From Linnemannia schmuckeri (taxonomy: Eukaryota > Mortierellomycota > Mortierellomycetes > Mortierellales > Mortierellaceae): a stretch of DNA of 64,000 nt. Under the pieces are notes generated by a model. It searched no databases. It had not been told where the DNA came from and was given only the letters and a program-made list of their open reading frames with translations. The translations under genes and the position numbers were made by a program. Of the stretch, positions 1 through 11,515 are shown piece after piece (position 1 is the stretch's first letter; each line of letters begins with the position of its first letter). The stretch is taken from assembly GCA_029449235.1 (NCBI GenBank), contig JANATG010000002.1, forward strand, positions 620,001 through 684,000, in the 5' to 3' direction.

Positions 1-2
1 AG

Positions 3-1997
3 AGGAATCCTCCACCAGAGGCATCTGTGTGTATACAGGGACCAGAGTTCTCGCAAATGTACAGGACGTACCGCCTTTTGCAAAACCACACTTGGCGCTT
101 CGATTTCACTTGTGAGCTTATTCAAATGTACAATCGAGTCGTTCTCTATAGCGAGGTGAACTGGTCTCTTTGTGCTTCAGTTCTTGAGAGGCTCCAGTCG
201 ATCTCCATCTCTGTTTTTGCTCTCGAGCGTTACTACAGTAATATGAATTGTCTTGGCAGTCTAGTGCATGTAGAATTCATCATGAACGAAGTTATTGATA
301 ACAACTGGGACGATTTCGGCAGTGTGTCAGAGGAACTCGAGACCTTGTCGAAAGAACGGAAGGCGGAGATATTGCCAGCTATGGTTCGATTTGTCAGGAA
401 CCACACCCAGCGATTCCCAGGCCGTCTCAGGACTGTGTCATATTCCAACGGTGGGCTGTGGTACAATCTTGAACAGAACTGGCCCGAGGAAGTAAAGCTG
501 GAGATCCTTCGTTTGTTGCCACCCCTCAAGAGACCTACGTCCCTATACAGAGACAACGCCCAGCATGTCACTCTTCACCTTGACTCAACGGATCTCAATC
601 ACATTCAAGAAATCGCATGCACTCGATCATTTTCGTCAGGGACGTGGTTTGCCGCATTCAGAGACAATGTACATCTCCTTCAGCGTTGCCGGGCGCTGAA
701 AAGTCTTGAGATGGACACGCTCGGACCAGGGACGTTCAAATGGGCTGTTCAGGAGAAGAAGAGCATTTCGAGCAGGCAAGGGGTCTCGCGGCTGGATAGA
801 AGTCGAGCAGCGTATCTGTATCTGGAGCATGGGTTGGTGCCACTAGAGAAGGTTCACCTTCAGGAGGGCGCAGGAGAGCCCCTGACGGACGAATTGGATG
901 ACATTGCCTTTGCGTTCAGTCAAACGCTCAAAAGCATTAAATTCTCATCCTTGAACCTGCGATCGCTCTCCTCGCGATCGATTCATCTTGGACGAGGATG
1001 GATGGAGCTTCCTGTCTTACAGCATCTTTCATTCTACACCAGACGACTAATGCTGGACCAGCATTTTTTCAAACGCTGCCCCAATCTTAAGTCTACGCGT
1101 CTGTATGATGGCAGTGATCCAGACTACTACCAGGATGTCACGACGTGTCTCCCAGCGCGCCTCCCCAACCTCGAGACATTGTGTTTGATCGGATGGTGTG
1201 CTTTTCAATTCCACCCCATGACTTTGCATTCAACACCAAGGCTCAAAGAACTGTCAATGGGGCCGAGAAGAAAGGGAGATTTGAACTATTTTATCCTATC
1301 AACGGACGCACCGCACGAACCGTTTTATTTTCAGGACGAATCCACGGGGACCATCGTGTCAACTCAAGCCAGAGTAGCCGAGATTGTGAGGGCCCTTTGG
1401 ACTTGGGACTGGCATCTACCCAACCTGAACCACCTTTCCTTGACAGGCGAGTTTGCCTACCAGTTTCAATTCCGAATGCTTCGTGGATGCCCTACATTGG
1501 AAAAGTTGGACTTGAACAATAAGACATTTGACGGTCGACTTGACCGGATTCTTTCAGACATTGACCTATTTTCGCTTCGCGGTACCGTCTCTGCCGACGA
1601 CCCTGCAAAAGGAGCTCCACCACGCCATGCTATTATTGCGCCCGCTCTTCAGCATCTGCGCTTGATGGGATCATGGACGATTGACGATTCTCTCCTAGCC
1701 CAGTTCTTGACTGTCATGACTCCAAACCTCGACTGCCTGGATGCATTTGGACTACGCGGATTCACACTCAAGGGACTAGCGAATGTAGTCAAGACACAGC
1801 CTAACACGATCAAGAAGGTGTATTTCCGTCGTCCCGACCCGTCTTCCAAGGACAGTGTTCTTGACGCAGGATTTTTATATCATCTCAATGTGAGTTCCAT
1901 GAAGAGGAAGGAAGAGGCTAGGCTTGTGAGAGTTTACTTTGAAGAAGCGACATATTTTGTCATGAAGGATCCTGCTGTTGATGCTGGTTTAGAATAA
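3..1997 (+). CDS. F-box/LRR-like protein, 5' truncated by window edge
   Basis: The frame is open from base 3 to the TAA at 1995-1997 (about 664 residues) with no stop and no convincing ATG at its beginning, so the gene starts outside the window. The protein has many leucine-rich segments spaced 25-30 residues apart (for example LPNLETLCLIGW, LPNLNHLSLTGEF, CPTLEKLDL, APALQHLRLMG). This is the irregular LRR pattern of the large fungal F-box/RNI-like families. Such proteins usually act as substrate receptors of SCF ubiquitin ligases. The F-box itself would lie upstream and is not visible, so that role is inferred from family resemblance. No intron is needed in the visible part. It could also be an LRR protein without an F-box. 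Confidence 0.7.
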   Translation, partial: RNPPPEASVCIQGPEFSQMYRTYRLLQNHTWRFDFTCELIQMYNRVVLYSEVNWSLCASVLERLQSISISVFALERYYSNMNCLGSLVHVEFIMNEVIDNNWDDFGSVSEELETLSKERKAEILPAMVRFVRNHTQRFPGRLRTVSYSNGGLWYNLEQNWPEEVKLEILRLLPPLKRPTSLYRDNAQHVTLHLDSTDLNHIQEIACTRSFSSGTWFAAFRDNVHLLQRCRALKSLEMDTLGPGTFKWAVQEKKSISSRQGVSRLDRSRAAYLYLEHGLVPLEKVHLQEGAGEPLTDELDDIAFAFSQTLKSIKFSSLNLRSLSSRSIHLGRGWMELPVLQHLSFYTRRLMLDQHFFKRCPNLKSTRLYDGSDPDYYQDVTTCLPARLPNLETLCLIGWCAFQFHPMTLHSTPRLKELSMGPRRKGDLNYFILSTDAPHEPFYFQDESTGTIVSTQARVAEIVRALWTWDWHLPNLNHLSLTGEFAYQFQFRMLRGCPTLEKLDLNNKTFDGRLDRILSDIDLFSLRGTVSADDPAKGAPPRHAIIAPALQHLRLMGSWTIDDSLLAQFLTVMTPNLDCLDAFGLRGFTLKGLANVVKTQPNTIKKVYFRRPDPSSKDSVLDAGFLYHLNVSSMKRKEEARLVRVYFEEATYFVMKDPAVDAGLE

Positions 1998-2293
1998 AAA
2001 AAATCCTCTTTGGGTTACGAAGACGACGAAGGAAGTCTTACGTCCATTATCCGAGCAGACGAGCCATGTCTGTGCCCTCCCAGCCCTCCCTTTAGTTTAG
2101 TTTTTCCTTTCTTTCTTTCCTTTCCTTTGTGCTCGATCAGAGATAGTATGCAGAGATCGACGCAAGTTTCCTTTTATTTTCTCTTTTAGTTTAGTTTCTC
2201 GAGTGCAACCAATAGAAGATTGATTACACAGACATGGCTCGTCTGCCCAAGATGGATAATGTTTTTTATAGGAAGTTTTGTTCACATGGCTAG
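1998..2293. other. 3' flank of the F-box/LRR-like gene
   Basis: AT-rich stretch with pyrimidine runs (TTTCCTTTC near 2110). It should hold the 3' UTR of the truncated gene. No further gene is seen. Confidence 0.4.
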
Positions 2294-2515
2294 TTCTGAG
2301 CTACAACCTAAAAGGGCACCAATGAACCCAATGTGCCTATGAACAACACATCGGAGAACCAACAATGGAGCAACAACCCGGCAGATGCTCAATGTTCCAA
2401 CAAGAACAACGATTTGCGAATCTCAAAGGGCCTTGTTGCTGCTGCTACCATCGTAACTAAAGGCTGCCATATCAGAATTGAAGCACTTGAGATCGAAAGG
2501 TTTCATTATTGTTAG
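2294..2515 (+). pseudogene. Decayed fragment of a Sel1-repeat (HCP-like) gene exon
   Basis: The stretch beginning TTCTGAGCTAC right after a TAG matches the start of the third exon of the Sel1 gene at 21701, which also begins TTCTGAGCTAC after its TAG acceptor. Similarity continues for roughly 160 bp: NNTSENQQWSNNPADAQ here against NNTPKDQGYSSNPIDAQ there, then ISKG against TSKG. The reading stays open to 2515, but the Sel1 repeats that should follow are absent. There is no start and no upstream exon. It is therefore a relic of a duplicated or deleted relative, not a working gene. The rest of the interval to 2749 shows nothing else. Confidence 0.6.
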
Positions 2516-2749
2516 CAAATAGCTGAGCACAAGTTACTGTGGTTGCTGCGTAGTCCACCTCGACTTCCAGGAATACTAGGTTTTTGAAAGTAAAGATCCA
2601 AACAAACGTGAACGGATTTTTTTATTCAATTCATCAAAAAGGAGGAAAAAGGGAAGAGTGAAAAAACAAACGACGTGAAGATATGGTATATATGGAGAAT
2701 CTTTTCTCTAAAAAAAATCCCAACATGCAAACAAGAAAACAATCTCTTT

Positions 2750-5700
2750 CTACAACACAGCAACAGCGCTAGGAGCCACAGCATCATGCTCCATAGATCC
2801 CACAGACGACCTGGGCGCACACATCTCCGTCGACGCTAATGGCGCAAGAGTCATCGTCTCCTCGGGTCCTACCACCGTTGTCGTACTGTTGGAAGGAGTA
2901 TGTGTTGGTGTAGGAGTGGACGATGTCCTAGGTGTTGGGCTTGGGTTGGGTGACAACTCTGTGGGTTCTGTGGGCAAGGTTGAGGGTGGTCGCTCGACAG
3001 ATAGAGATGCGGACTTGTCAGACGACGATTGTTGCTGCTCTGAGGATGGTGCCATGGAGCGTTGCTGTTGCTGTTGTTGCATTTGCATGTGCTCCTTCTG
3101 CTGAAGTTGATGTTGTTTCTGTTGCTGCTGTGCATGGAAGTACGCCTGTTGCTCACGCTCCCGCTCCTGTTGCTGTTGCTGCTCCTTACTGGAGAGATGC
3201 GAGAACGAGTGTGAATGCGAATGATGGGATCGATGCTGCTGCTGTTGTTGTTGTTGTTGTTGTTGGTGTTGTTGCTGCTGCGGCGAGAACTGCTGCTGCT
3301 GCATCATGTGGTGCCTCTGCTGCTGTTCTCCTTGACTCATCTGGGAGGAATAACCGCCCTGTAACGGGTTCTGTCGCCGATCGTCCAGGCGATGCATCTG
3401 CTGTCCGGGTATAGGAGGCATCTCGAGCGACGGTGTGTGTGAGTGTCCACGGTCCTTGCGATGATGGTTCTGAAGTTGATATGGGTGTTGATGCTGATTA
3501 TGGTTGTGGTGTTGGCCGTGATGGTTGGGGTGCATGTCAACTCTCGAGTAGTCAAGAGATGGCGTTTGAGAATGACCGTACTCATGAGGGCGATACGACT
3601 GCTGTTGCTGCTGTTGCTGCTGGAGATGTCTCATATCCATGCTCCCACCACGACCATAATCCATGGACCGAGAGTGTGAGTGACCAAATTCTTTGGGACG
3701 TGGGACGTCACGGATTTCCATGCGCGAGAGACCCAGCGAAGCTGTGTGGGCGTGGCCACGGGTCTTGTGCAAGGGCTTCATGTCGTTTGGCATGCCTGGG
3801 AACTGGAAAGGTTGGGGGTTGTTCTGCATGGGGCGGTGAGGGAGGACTTGGCTCATATAGCTGGAAGTGACGCGTCCGTGGGATGATGAAGAGGACGAGG
3901 AGGAAGGGTGGTTGCGACCGTGGACATTTGTAGGGTTGCGAGAGTCAGGACCAGCAGCCGCAGCCGCAGCAGAAGGGTGTTCAGAAGCGGCTGTTGCGGT
4001 CCCTGCCTCAAGCTTGTGTCTGTCAGTACTGTCGGTGTCCATAGGCTCAGAGCTGCCGGCCTCTCGTCTGGATGCTCGCGACAAGTTCTCAGCTCGACTC
4101 TGCTCCAACACAGCCTGCCCCTCGTTTGGCGACAACGACCGGCTTCCAACAGCCTGGTCATTCGGTAGTGAGTCCTCCGCACTAACATCTTGAGCAGATT
4201 GAGGACGCCCCTGCTGCTGTTGCGCCCGATACTGGTGACGCCTCTGTCTCTCATCATCACCATACATAGAAGGCTGCTCCTGAATAGTATCAAGGTGCAA
4301 CATGAGTCCATCCAAGTGCTTGGCATCATGCTCTCGCTGAGAGCTGATCTCAAGCATCTTATAGTAATCGACTGGTGTACCATTATGCTTGCGAGAGTGT
4401 TCGAGGAGCGAGTCAGAACGAGCAAACTTCTTGCCACAGCCGTCGATGGTGCAGACGAAGGGCTTCTCGCCGGTGTGTGTTCTCATGTGGCGGATCACCT
4501 GGTGGTGCTTGTGGAAGGGCTTTTGTTTGACGACGCAGTTCTCCCACTCGCAGGTATATTGTGACTAATTGATGAAAAAGGGGGGGTAGTGTGAAGGGTT
4601 AGTATGACTGACGGTGAGTCGCAAACAAGGGATCATTGCGTGATGTGTGTGCGCGCGTGTGTGTGTTTTTTGAAGTGACACGAGGGAGATAGACAGAGTC
4701 TTACTTTGCCAAGACCAATGTGAAATTCTTCCACGTGGCTCACGAGCCAATCCAGCGCATTAAAGACCTGGTTGCAGTTCTTCCATAGACACGTCCAGGT
4801 GCTCTGTGTAGGCCCACTCGCCGGTGGTGACAACGCACGCTGTGCTGCCGCCGTCACTGCTGCTGCCACCGGAAGAGCCATCATGGACCGTGAATTAGGC
4901 GCAACCATCGACCCCTCCGCAGGCGCAGTCTCCTCATATGGCACACCATACCCTCCTCCTCCAGCCGCACCCCCACCGCCAGAATCTGAATCATCATCCG
5001 CAATATCAACCGACATCCTGCGCTTCTTTCGGTCCGAATTCAACTCAATTCTCGACAAGAACGACTCCTCAGGCGTGATTCCATTCTTCTTGTTCAACTG
5101 AGCATCAAGCTGATAACAGACATCCTTCAAATCCTTATAGTTTGCGCTCCGGAGCTCGTACTTCGCATGGAGTTCACTGTATTCCCGCCGGGCGCGCTCG
5201 AGTTCTGAGTTTGTGATGGAGAACTTGTATTCGAGGTCGGTGTTGTTGCGTTGGAGATTTTCGATCTTTTGGCAGAGAAAGCCGTTCTTCTGGATGAGGG
5301 TTGACAGTTGGCTGGTTAGAGATCCTTCGATCTCTGTTGGGAAAAGTAATTGCGCCATTGAAAGAAAAGGGAAGGGGACGGAGATTTTTTTCGGTTAGTT
5401 GGCTGGTTGGTAAGATCAATTCGTTTCTTTTTTTTTACTGTTCTTTCCACGCGCTCTGTGTTACGGTTGTGTGCGTGTGTTTGTGTGAGTTAGTGCGATG
5501 TGAACAACATCAACAAACAAGATGCATGTGTCTGTACAAGGAGAGGCAAGAAAAGAGAAAACAAAAAAAAGTGAACGGCAGCAACCCATCTACCACTCTC
5601 TCTCTCAACCAGCATGGATGTCCTCACCCTCTGTCCCCGTCCCTCTCCCTCATTTTCCTTTCTATTTTTTTTTTTTTTTTTTTTTGCCTCTGCCTCGCCT

Positions 5701-6469
5701 CCTTTCTACCTCCCTTCCCCTCTCTCTCCTTCCTCCTTGCCATCCACCTCATCATACATCCATCCATCCATCTTTCTTCCTGTCCCAGGTGACCAGAGTG
5801 AATTTTCCCGCCCCCCCTTTTTTTGGTTGTTTGGTCCTGTACATAGATATGCATGTGGTCCTTCCACCCCTTCGAGCAACAGTGGTGGTGGTGCGTAGTG
5901 TTGGATGGGGTCTGTGGATGCGTGGTCCAGAGCAGGCGGGTGATCGAGTCAAATGGACTGCCTGCTGGTCTGGCGGGATAGAAGAAAGGGTGCCCCCTCT
6001 CCTCCTTCCCTCTTTCCCTCCCCTCTTTCGACTCCCGGATGGAGGAAATAAGGGCGTCCTCGTGCGCCGTCTCAGTAGGAAGGGAAAGGATAAAAATAAT
6101 CGGATGCACCTGGACCCCCAAAGTAGTACATACAAGCCGAGCAAAAAATAAAAAAGTCCAGGCTGTCTGCTTGCTGTCGGTCTGACCGACAAAAAAAAGA
6201 AAGTTGGAAGGTCTGTGACACGGAAGGTGTGAAAAAAAAGAAGCGACAGAAAAGAACTGCGGCGGAGTGTTACTGTCAAAGTCGGACTGGGGTGGGAATG
6301 GGTTACCTTTGAACTGTCTGGAGTGTGCTTCCCAGAAGCGGGCGAGCATGGACTGCAGTTCGGTGATGGAGGTGATATCCTGGGAATTGGAATTGCTGCT
6401 ATTGTTGTTGTTAGAGTTGTTGCTGTTGCCGCTTGGGTTGGCTTCGCGGTCCCTCATCTCTTTCATCAT
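2750..6469 (-). CDS. C2H2 zinc-finger transcription factor, GLI/ZIC-like, polyQ tail
   Basis: Proposed exons: 6469-6307, 5333-4705 and 4564-2750 (868 aa). Exon 2 to 3 is certain: HIGLGK is followed by GTAAGA, and TTAG precedes SQYTC. Three fingers lie at about residues 230-310. Finger 1 starts CLWKNC, finger 2 starts CEWENC with the long GLI/ZIC-type loop and HMRTHTGEKP linker, and finger 3 is CTIDGCGKKF. An N-terminal coiled coil precedes them. The tail is very rich in Q and H and carries a degenerate GHSxTPSL motif four times. Exon 1 (MMKEMRDREA to RQFK) is inferred: its G|GTAACC donor joins in phase to an acceptor ending CCAACAG that has a CTAAC branch site and a pyrimidine tract. This extends the coiled coil without interruption. 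The alternative is a start at the ATG at 5358 (MAQLLFP). Probably a nuclear DNA-binding regulator; targets unknown. Confidence 0.8.
5334..6306 (-). other. Long first intron of the zinc-finger gene (proposed)
   Basis: 973 nt between the proposed exon 1 donor GTAACC and acceptor CAG. It is low complexity: a T run at about 5668-5684, CCAT repeats near 5760 and pyrimidine tracts. Long open frames on both strands here are driven by composition. It is much longer than the 80-130 nt introns usual in this window, so it could instead be promoter or 5' UTR of a shorter transcript starting at 5358. Confidence 0.5.
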
Positions 6470-7151
6470 ATCTGGTGCCAGTGTGTTGTGTATGTAACAG
6501 TGAGGAAATAAAAAAGATAGGTGTGATAAGGGCTGGATCTGGTCCCTCAAAGAGAAGGTAAAAAAAAAAAGTTCGAGGAAGGAGGGACTTGTTCAACTAA
6601 AGGATATGGCTAAACAACAAGCAAGCAAAGAAAGGAAGTGTGAGTGCGAGTGAATGAGGAATGAGCTCGAGGAGAAAGTCAAGGCGATTCAACTTGTAAG
6701 GGTTAATGGGGAGTAGAGTGTGATAGTTACATAGGGTGAGGGAGAGAAGTAGAAACTCAAGTATCGCGCGCAAAGGAGGTGATAATAGAAGAGGGTCAAG
6801 GGAGGAGTATCAGATTCTGAGTGCGATCGAGAAATGAAGAGGAAGGAGTAGAGATAAAGAGAGAGAGGTGGGTATGTGTGAGGATGAAGAAGAGTGAAGA
6901 GAGAAAATAAAAGAAGAGAAGAGAAGAAGGAAGAAAAGAAAAACGAAAAAAAAAAAAAAAAAAAATGGCTGGAAAAGAAAGGCGTCCGATCCCAGGCCGG
7001 CTCTGGGGAGCGATAGTACGCTCGAAAAGATATGTATGAACCGGAGAGACACACTACGCTGTAATGGTCTGGTAGTAAAAGAGCAGGAAAATGGGACGCG
7101 GGCTGAGAGGGAGAGAAGGGAGAAGGGAGATCGAGGGAAAGGGGGTGAAGG

Positions 7152-7187
<36 letters not shown>

Positions 7188-10100
7188 GTGGAGCTGACTG
7201 GATCGTGGGATGCACAATGGGTGGTGTATACCGAGATAATAGGGACAAGAGACCAGGGACGAGAACGAGAGACGAGAACAAGGAGGGATGAAGAAGCAAA
7301 AAAGAAAAAGAAAAAGAAAAAGAAAGGGGATACCCTGATAATGGAAGAAAGTAGAATCAAGGGTGCAAGTCATGCCATGCCAATAGTTATGTTGTGTAGA
7401 TGTGTCCAATGCCCATCCCATCCTTTTTCCTTGCTTTTCCTATTGACGCCCCCCTTGCTACTGAAGTTATTCATCCAAGTCATCGACATCAGTCGGGCAC
7501 ACCCCCCTCGCTCAGTCAGGCTGCCAAATGGATCATTCGCCTTGAGTTCCAATAGGGCTTTCTCTTTTGGTGTTTTTGGAATAGAAGGTGACTGATGATC
7601 ACTACCGGGTGGCCAAACACGATTCGTTTTGTTCCTGAATATCATACTATCACTGTCACTATCACTGAGACTAGTAAACTTCGTTGTCTTGGTTTCCGAT
7701 TCCTCATTGCAAGTGTGATCCAGCATGGAGCAACACAAGTGATCTCCATTCAACCCATTCAACTCAATGTTACCTGACTAGAAGAGGGAAGGTGGCACAA
7801 CAAGTGTTCTGGCGCCAAACAATCGAGAATTGTACCAAACGAAGGGAATAAGGCGGTGATAGTAGGAACCAGATATGGATTTATGGGATAATGGGCTGAG
7901 GGATCGAGTGGAATGGTGAAGGAAAAATGGACAGAAGATGGGAATTAAAGAAAAAAAAACAAGCATGTCAGTGATAATGAAAGGTAGAAAAATAGGATGA
8001 AGGGGTACAGTAGGACGGGTTCCCATGGATGATCGAAAGACAACAAAAAGAAAGGGGTAAAGGGAAAGGGATCCGCTCAATGGGATTATGCAAAAAGACA
8101 TGTAAGCGCAGTCAAAAAAAAAATCTCTCGAGGGCGCCGGATGGTACTGCAGCAAGTACGTACTCAGTCCTTTGGAAAGAGGGGAGGGGAACCTGGCCAG
8201 GCCCATTAGATACACCCGACGACATACCATAACACCATGCCAACAAAACTCGAGATCGAAAAATATAATTGAGAAAAAAATGGAGGCAGGGCAGAGGGAG
8301 GCTAGTACTCCCTTCCCTATCCCCCTTCCCTCATACATACTCGATGACATTCCTGCAGATGCTTACCGAAGCGTGTATTTGTTGTTCGTCGAGGCAAAGG
8401 GCGAAATGGGTCTGGCGGAGCCTTGATAGCTTTTTTGTTTTCGCATTCGCATTTCTACCCATTGCTTCGCTCTTCTTTGTTGTTTTGCATGACACAAATA
8501 AAAATATCAAAATAGGAGAAAAGTGCAGCATGCCTCCTTTTCACCAAGGCGGCATTGTCATCCCGGCCTGCTCTCCCAGCCCAACGAGCCTGACAACATA
8601 GTCCATCGAGCCAATTCATGTGCCATTCGAATGAAATGCAACTCATGTCCGTCCGTCCGTCAATGCATGCGCGTCCCTTCCTGCCTCAAACAAAAAGGAT
8701 TAATAATAGCGCGCCATCTTATCCACTCATCAAATCAATCATGTCCCAGGTATGTTACCATGTCCACGCACGCGCACCCATCAAACAAAAAGAATAATAA
8801 GCATCCTTTCTAGATCAAGGCTCTTTCCATGCGTCCCGCTCGCTCCGCGGGAGTTCCGACACATGAACCATTTGGGCGCTCTTGAGCAGGCTTGCTCGAG
8901 CTTTGTGGAGTTAGACAAACAATGGCAGATCCCCTCCTTGGTGACTAATCTAAATAAAAGTTCGACTCTCACTCACCACTCGCTCCGTTTTAAGTTCTCC
9001 CTTGCCTTGCCGGAAACAGCAACCCGCCGGTCAGAATAACAATGATGCTTTGTTTACCTTCTTCTCCCTTCCTCATCCTGCACTTTATTAGCATGAAGAC
9101 AAAGAGCTCAAGAGAAAGAAAACACCTCCTGAAATGATGGGCATCCCGTCTCCCAGTCGACCCCGAGATCAGACGAATACTACTACTATTACTGTAAAAA
9201 TGCCACTAAACGCCGGCATCCCGCGGTCATAGGTAGGTAGGTGTTTTGTTAGTTAGAATCAAAAATAACTTGGTCCCCACCATCTTCAGGGCTAAGGATG
9301 CATGTTTTTTACTGTCCACAGAGTGATAGTCTCATCACAGTCTTCGCTATCTCGTAAGGTTCACGTGGTGATGGACTCCGTGTGGGCGCCAATGCACAAA
9401 CCTAGCGTCCAAACCTAGGACATCTTCCCCGCGAATCCATAGATCCATTCCTAAGCCTGTTCATCTGTTTTGGGTTGTCAGTGACATGTTATTGCGTGTG
9501 GTTACTGTGATCGACATAGTATAAAGAGGGAGAAAGGAGTGAAGACCATTGTTTGCAAGATCGCTTACCTACATAAACAAAATCAGTGCGTTGGTGCATT
9601 GACCAACAAAACCAATCTGAGGTATACGCTTTTAAGAGGACAGATAGACAACAACTCTCTCTCCTCTTCTACTCACGAGTCTATCAGCCAACGACGGGTG
9701 AGTGAACTAAAGAAGAGCTGTTAGACTAACGCAAAAACCAAGTGCCGTCTGACAGAGAAAGAATCAAAAGAAAAAAAACTCGTCGTTGAGTAGTAGAAAA
9801 AGGGGCGAGGCATTATGAGCATCGTTTGCTCCATGTCGCACTATTTCATGCTTGTATGGAGTAAAAGTGGTAAGACCAGCCAGCATTCCTTGTAAGCCAC
9901 ATGCACGCACACTCATGGTGGGTCTATCTTTTCTCGTTCATTACTGAGGAGTACGTACCAATGCTTGTACTACCCAAGGCTATGTATGAGAGATAGCACA
10001 TGCATGCCCATGTCCCATGTCATATCACGGCATGGGACGACCAGGACTGAGTTTTTAATTCTTTTCCTTATCCTTTCCAAGAAAGAGAATAACGTAGAAA

Positions 10101-11515
10101 ACGCAGTGACATGTGCTATGAGAGACAACTTAACGCCCACTTCAACAAAAAAAAGAAGAAAGATCTTTTTGAAAGTGGTGCTAGGTACTACACCCCGCGT
10201 GAGAAGTGAAAATAAAGGTGAGTTGCCAGGTTGGTAACACGTCAAAGTAAACATCCGCTTGTGGAAGTGAACTAAAATTGAAAAAGAAAAAATGAGCAAA
10301 ATGGCCGATGTTGTTTTGTTGTTGTTGTTTGCATCCAAGTGACAAGTTGAATCTGAACAACGAACAGGGAACAATTCTTGGAGTAAAATATGAGCAAAAG
10401 ATGATAGGAAGATAGCTGGAGAGTGAAGATGGGGCCGAGGGACGAACAGGCAACCTTTTATTACTAGTTCGAGGACAAGGTTTTGGGTGCCGTGGCGGGA
10501 GGAAGGGAGAAGGGTGTATGGTGCAAAATGAAACGAGAGAGGCGGTTGAAGCGAAAGAAGGGAAAGAGAGAGCCGACCGGGCGGCTGGCTTGTATGCTGA
10601 GTGGAGCAGGTTACCGTTTGTTTGTGTGGGTTTTGTTTTTGTGGCCCTAGCCAGCCGAAAGATGAAAGACGGAAAGAGAGAGTAAGAGGAAGGTTTGCCG
10701 TTGACATATGAAATACATGGCAAGGCGACATTTTTTTTTTTTTGGTTTTCTCCAGTCAAGTGGAGGGAGTAAAGGAAGTGGAGGCGAGGAGGACTAGGAA
10801 TTTGCTCTGATCGAGCCAACCATGTCCACAACTATGCAAATCGCCCGTATGTCTCTGTGTCTCTTGTTCATACGAGTAGTGTATTTTGAGAGAAAAGCAA
10901 AAGAAATTAATTAGCAAAATGCTCTCAGACCAGAATGATACGCATTTGCGACTTGTCCGCTCGTTCTCCTACGGACAAAGTACATGGCACACACACATAC
11001 CCAACATGCACAAATCACATTAGGCTAGCGCGCTCTTCCCTTTCACTTTACATTGTTGAACCAACCCATTCCACCTAAACCCTACTTCTCTACAGACAGA
11101 CAGAAACCCAAAGAGTTCCTCGCAGTCGACCCCCACTCCTCCTCCTCCTCCTCCTCTTCCTCCTTGTCCCTTGTCCCCCTGACCTCTCCTTCCTTCGAAC
11201 CGTCAACAGGTCAACTGTCAGTCACTCGTTCGTCCGTTCACTTCTCCACACTCTACTTTTTACACTTTATCTCATCTCATCTCTTTCTTATTCTCTTCTT
11301 TTCTTCATCTTCAACAGCCCAACTCCCTTTCCCTGATCGACATCAGCCCTTGCTCCCTCCTTCCCTCCTTCCATTCTTCCTTCTCTTCCTCCGACACTCT
11401 CTCCTTCCCGTCGCTTACCTTTCATCTCCCTTATCAGTCGCCATTACTCCCGCCATCATCCTTCACACCCCATCAGCATCCTCACACATAACCCCCTCCT
11501 TTTACAACTACAACG
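6470..11515. other. Gene-poor interval between zinc-finger gene and YPP1
   Basis: About 5 kb without a gene I can support. It contains the A run at 7152-7184, GAAAAA-type purine tracts (6890-6965, 7290-7325), and a pyrimidine-rich stretch at 11145-11500 with a (TCC)n run directly in front of the YPP1 start, likely its promoter and 5' leader. On the minus strand, 7762-7440 has a patch of coding-like composition (SIPKTPKEKALLELKANDPF) that could be a lost or missed exon. I found no splice path joining it to a neighbour. Confidence 0.4.
7152..7184. repeat. Poly(A) homopolymer, 33 nt
   Basis: Uninterrupted A run flanked by purine-rich sequence. One of several long homopolymers in the window. Confidence 0.95.

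Noticed and set aside
5624..6550. 308-residue reading on the minus strand
   Set aside because: Only the first part (6469-6307) has coding character. The rest is low-complexity intron sequence read through.
6689..7421. Long minus-strand frames rich in Phe, Ser and Leu
   Set aside because: Produced by A/G-rich simple sequence. No domain, no start context.
9970..10831. Two overlapping minus-strand frames of 216-253 residues
   Set aside because: Ser/Pro/Phe-rich readings in different frames over the same bases, no recognisable domain or splice pattern.
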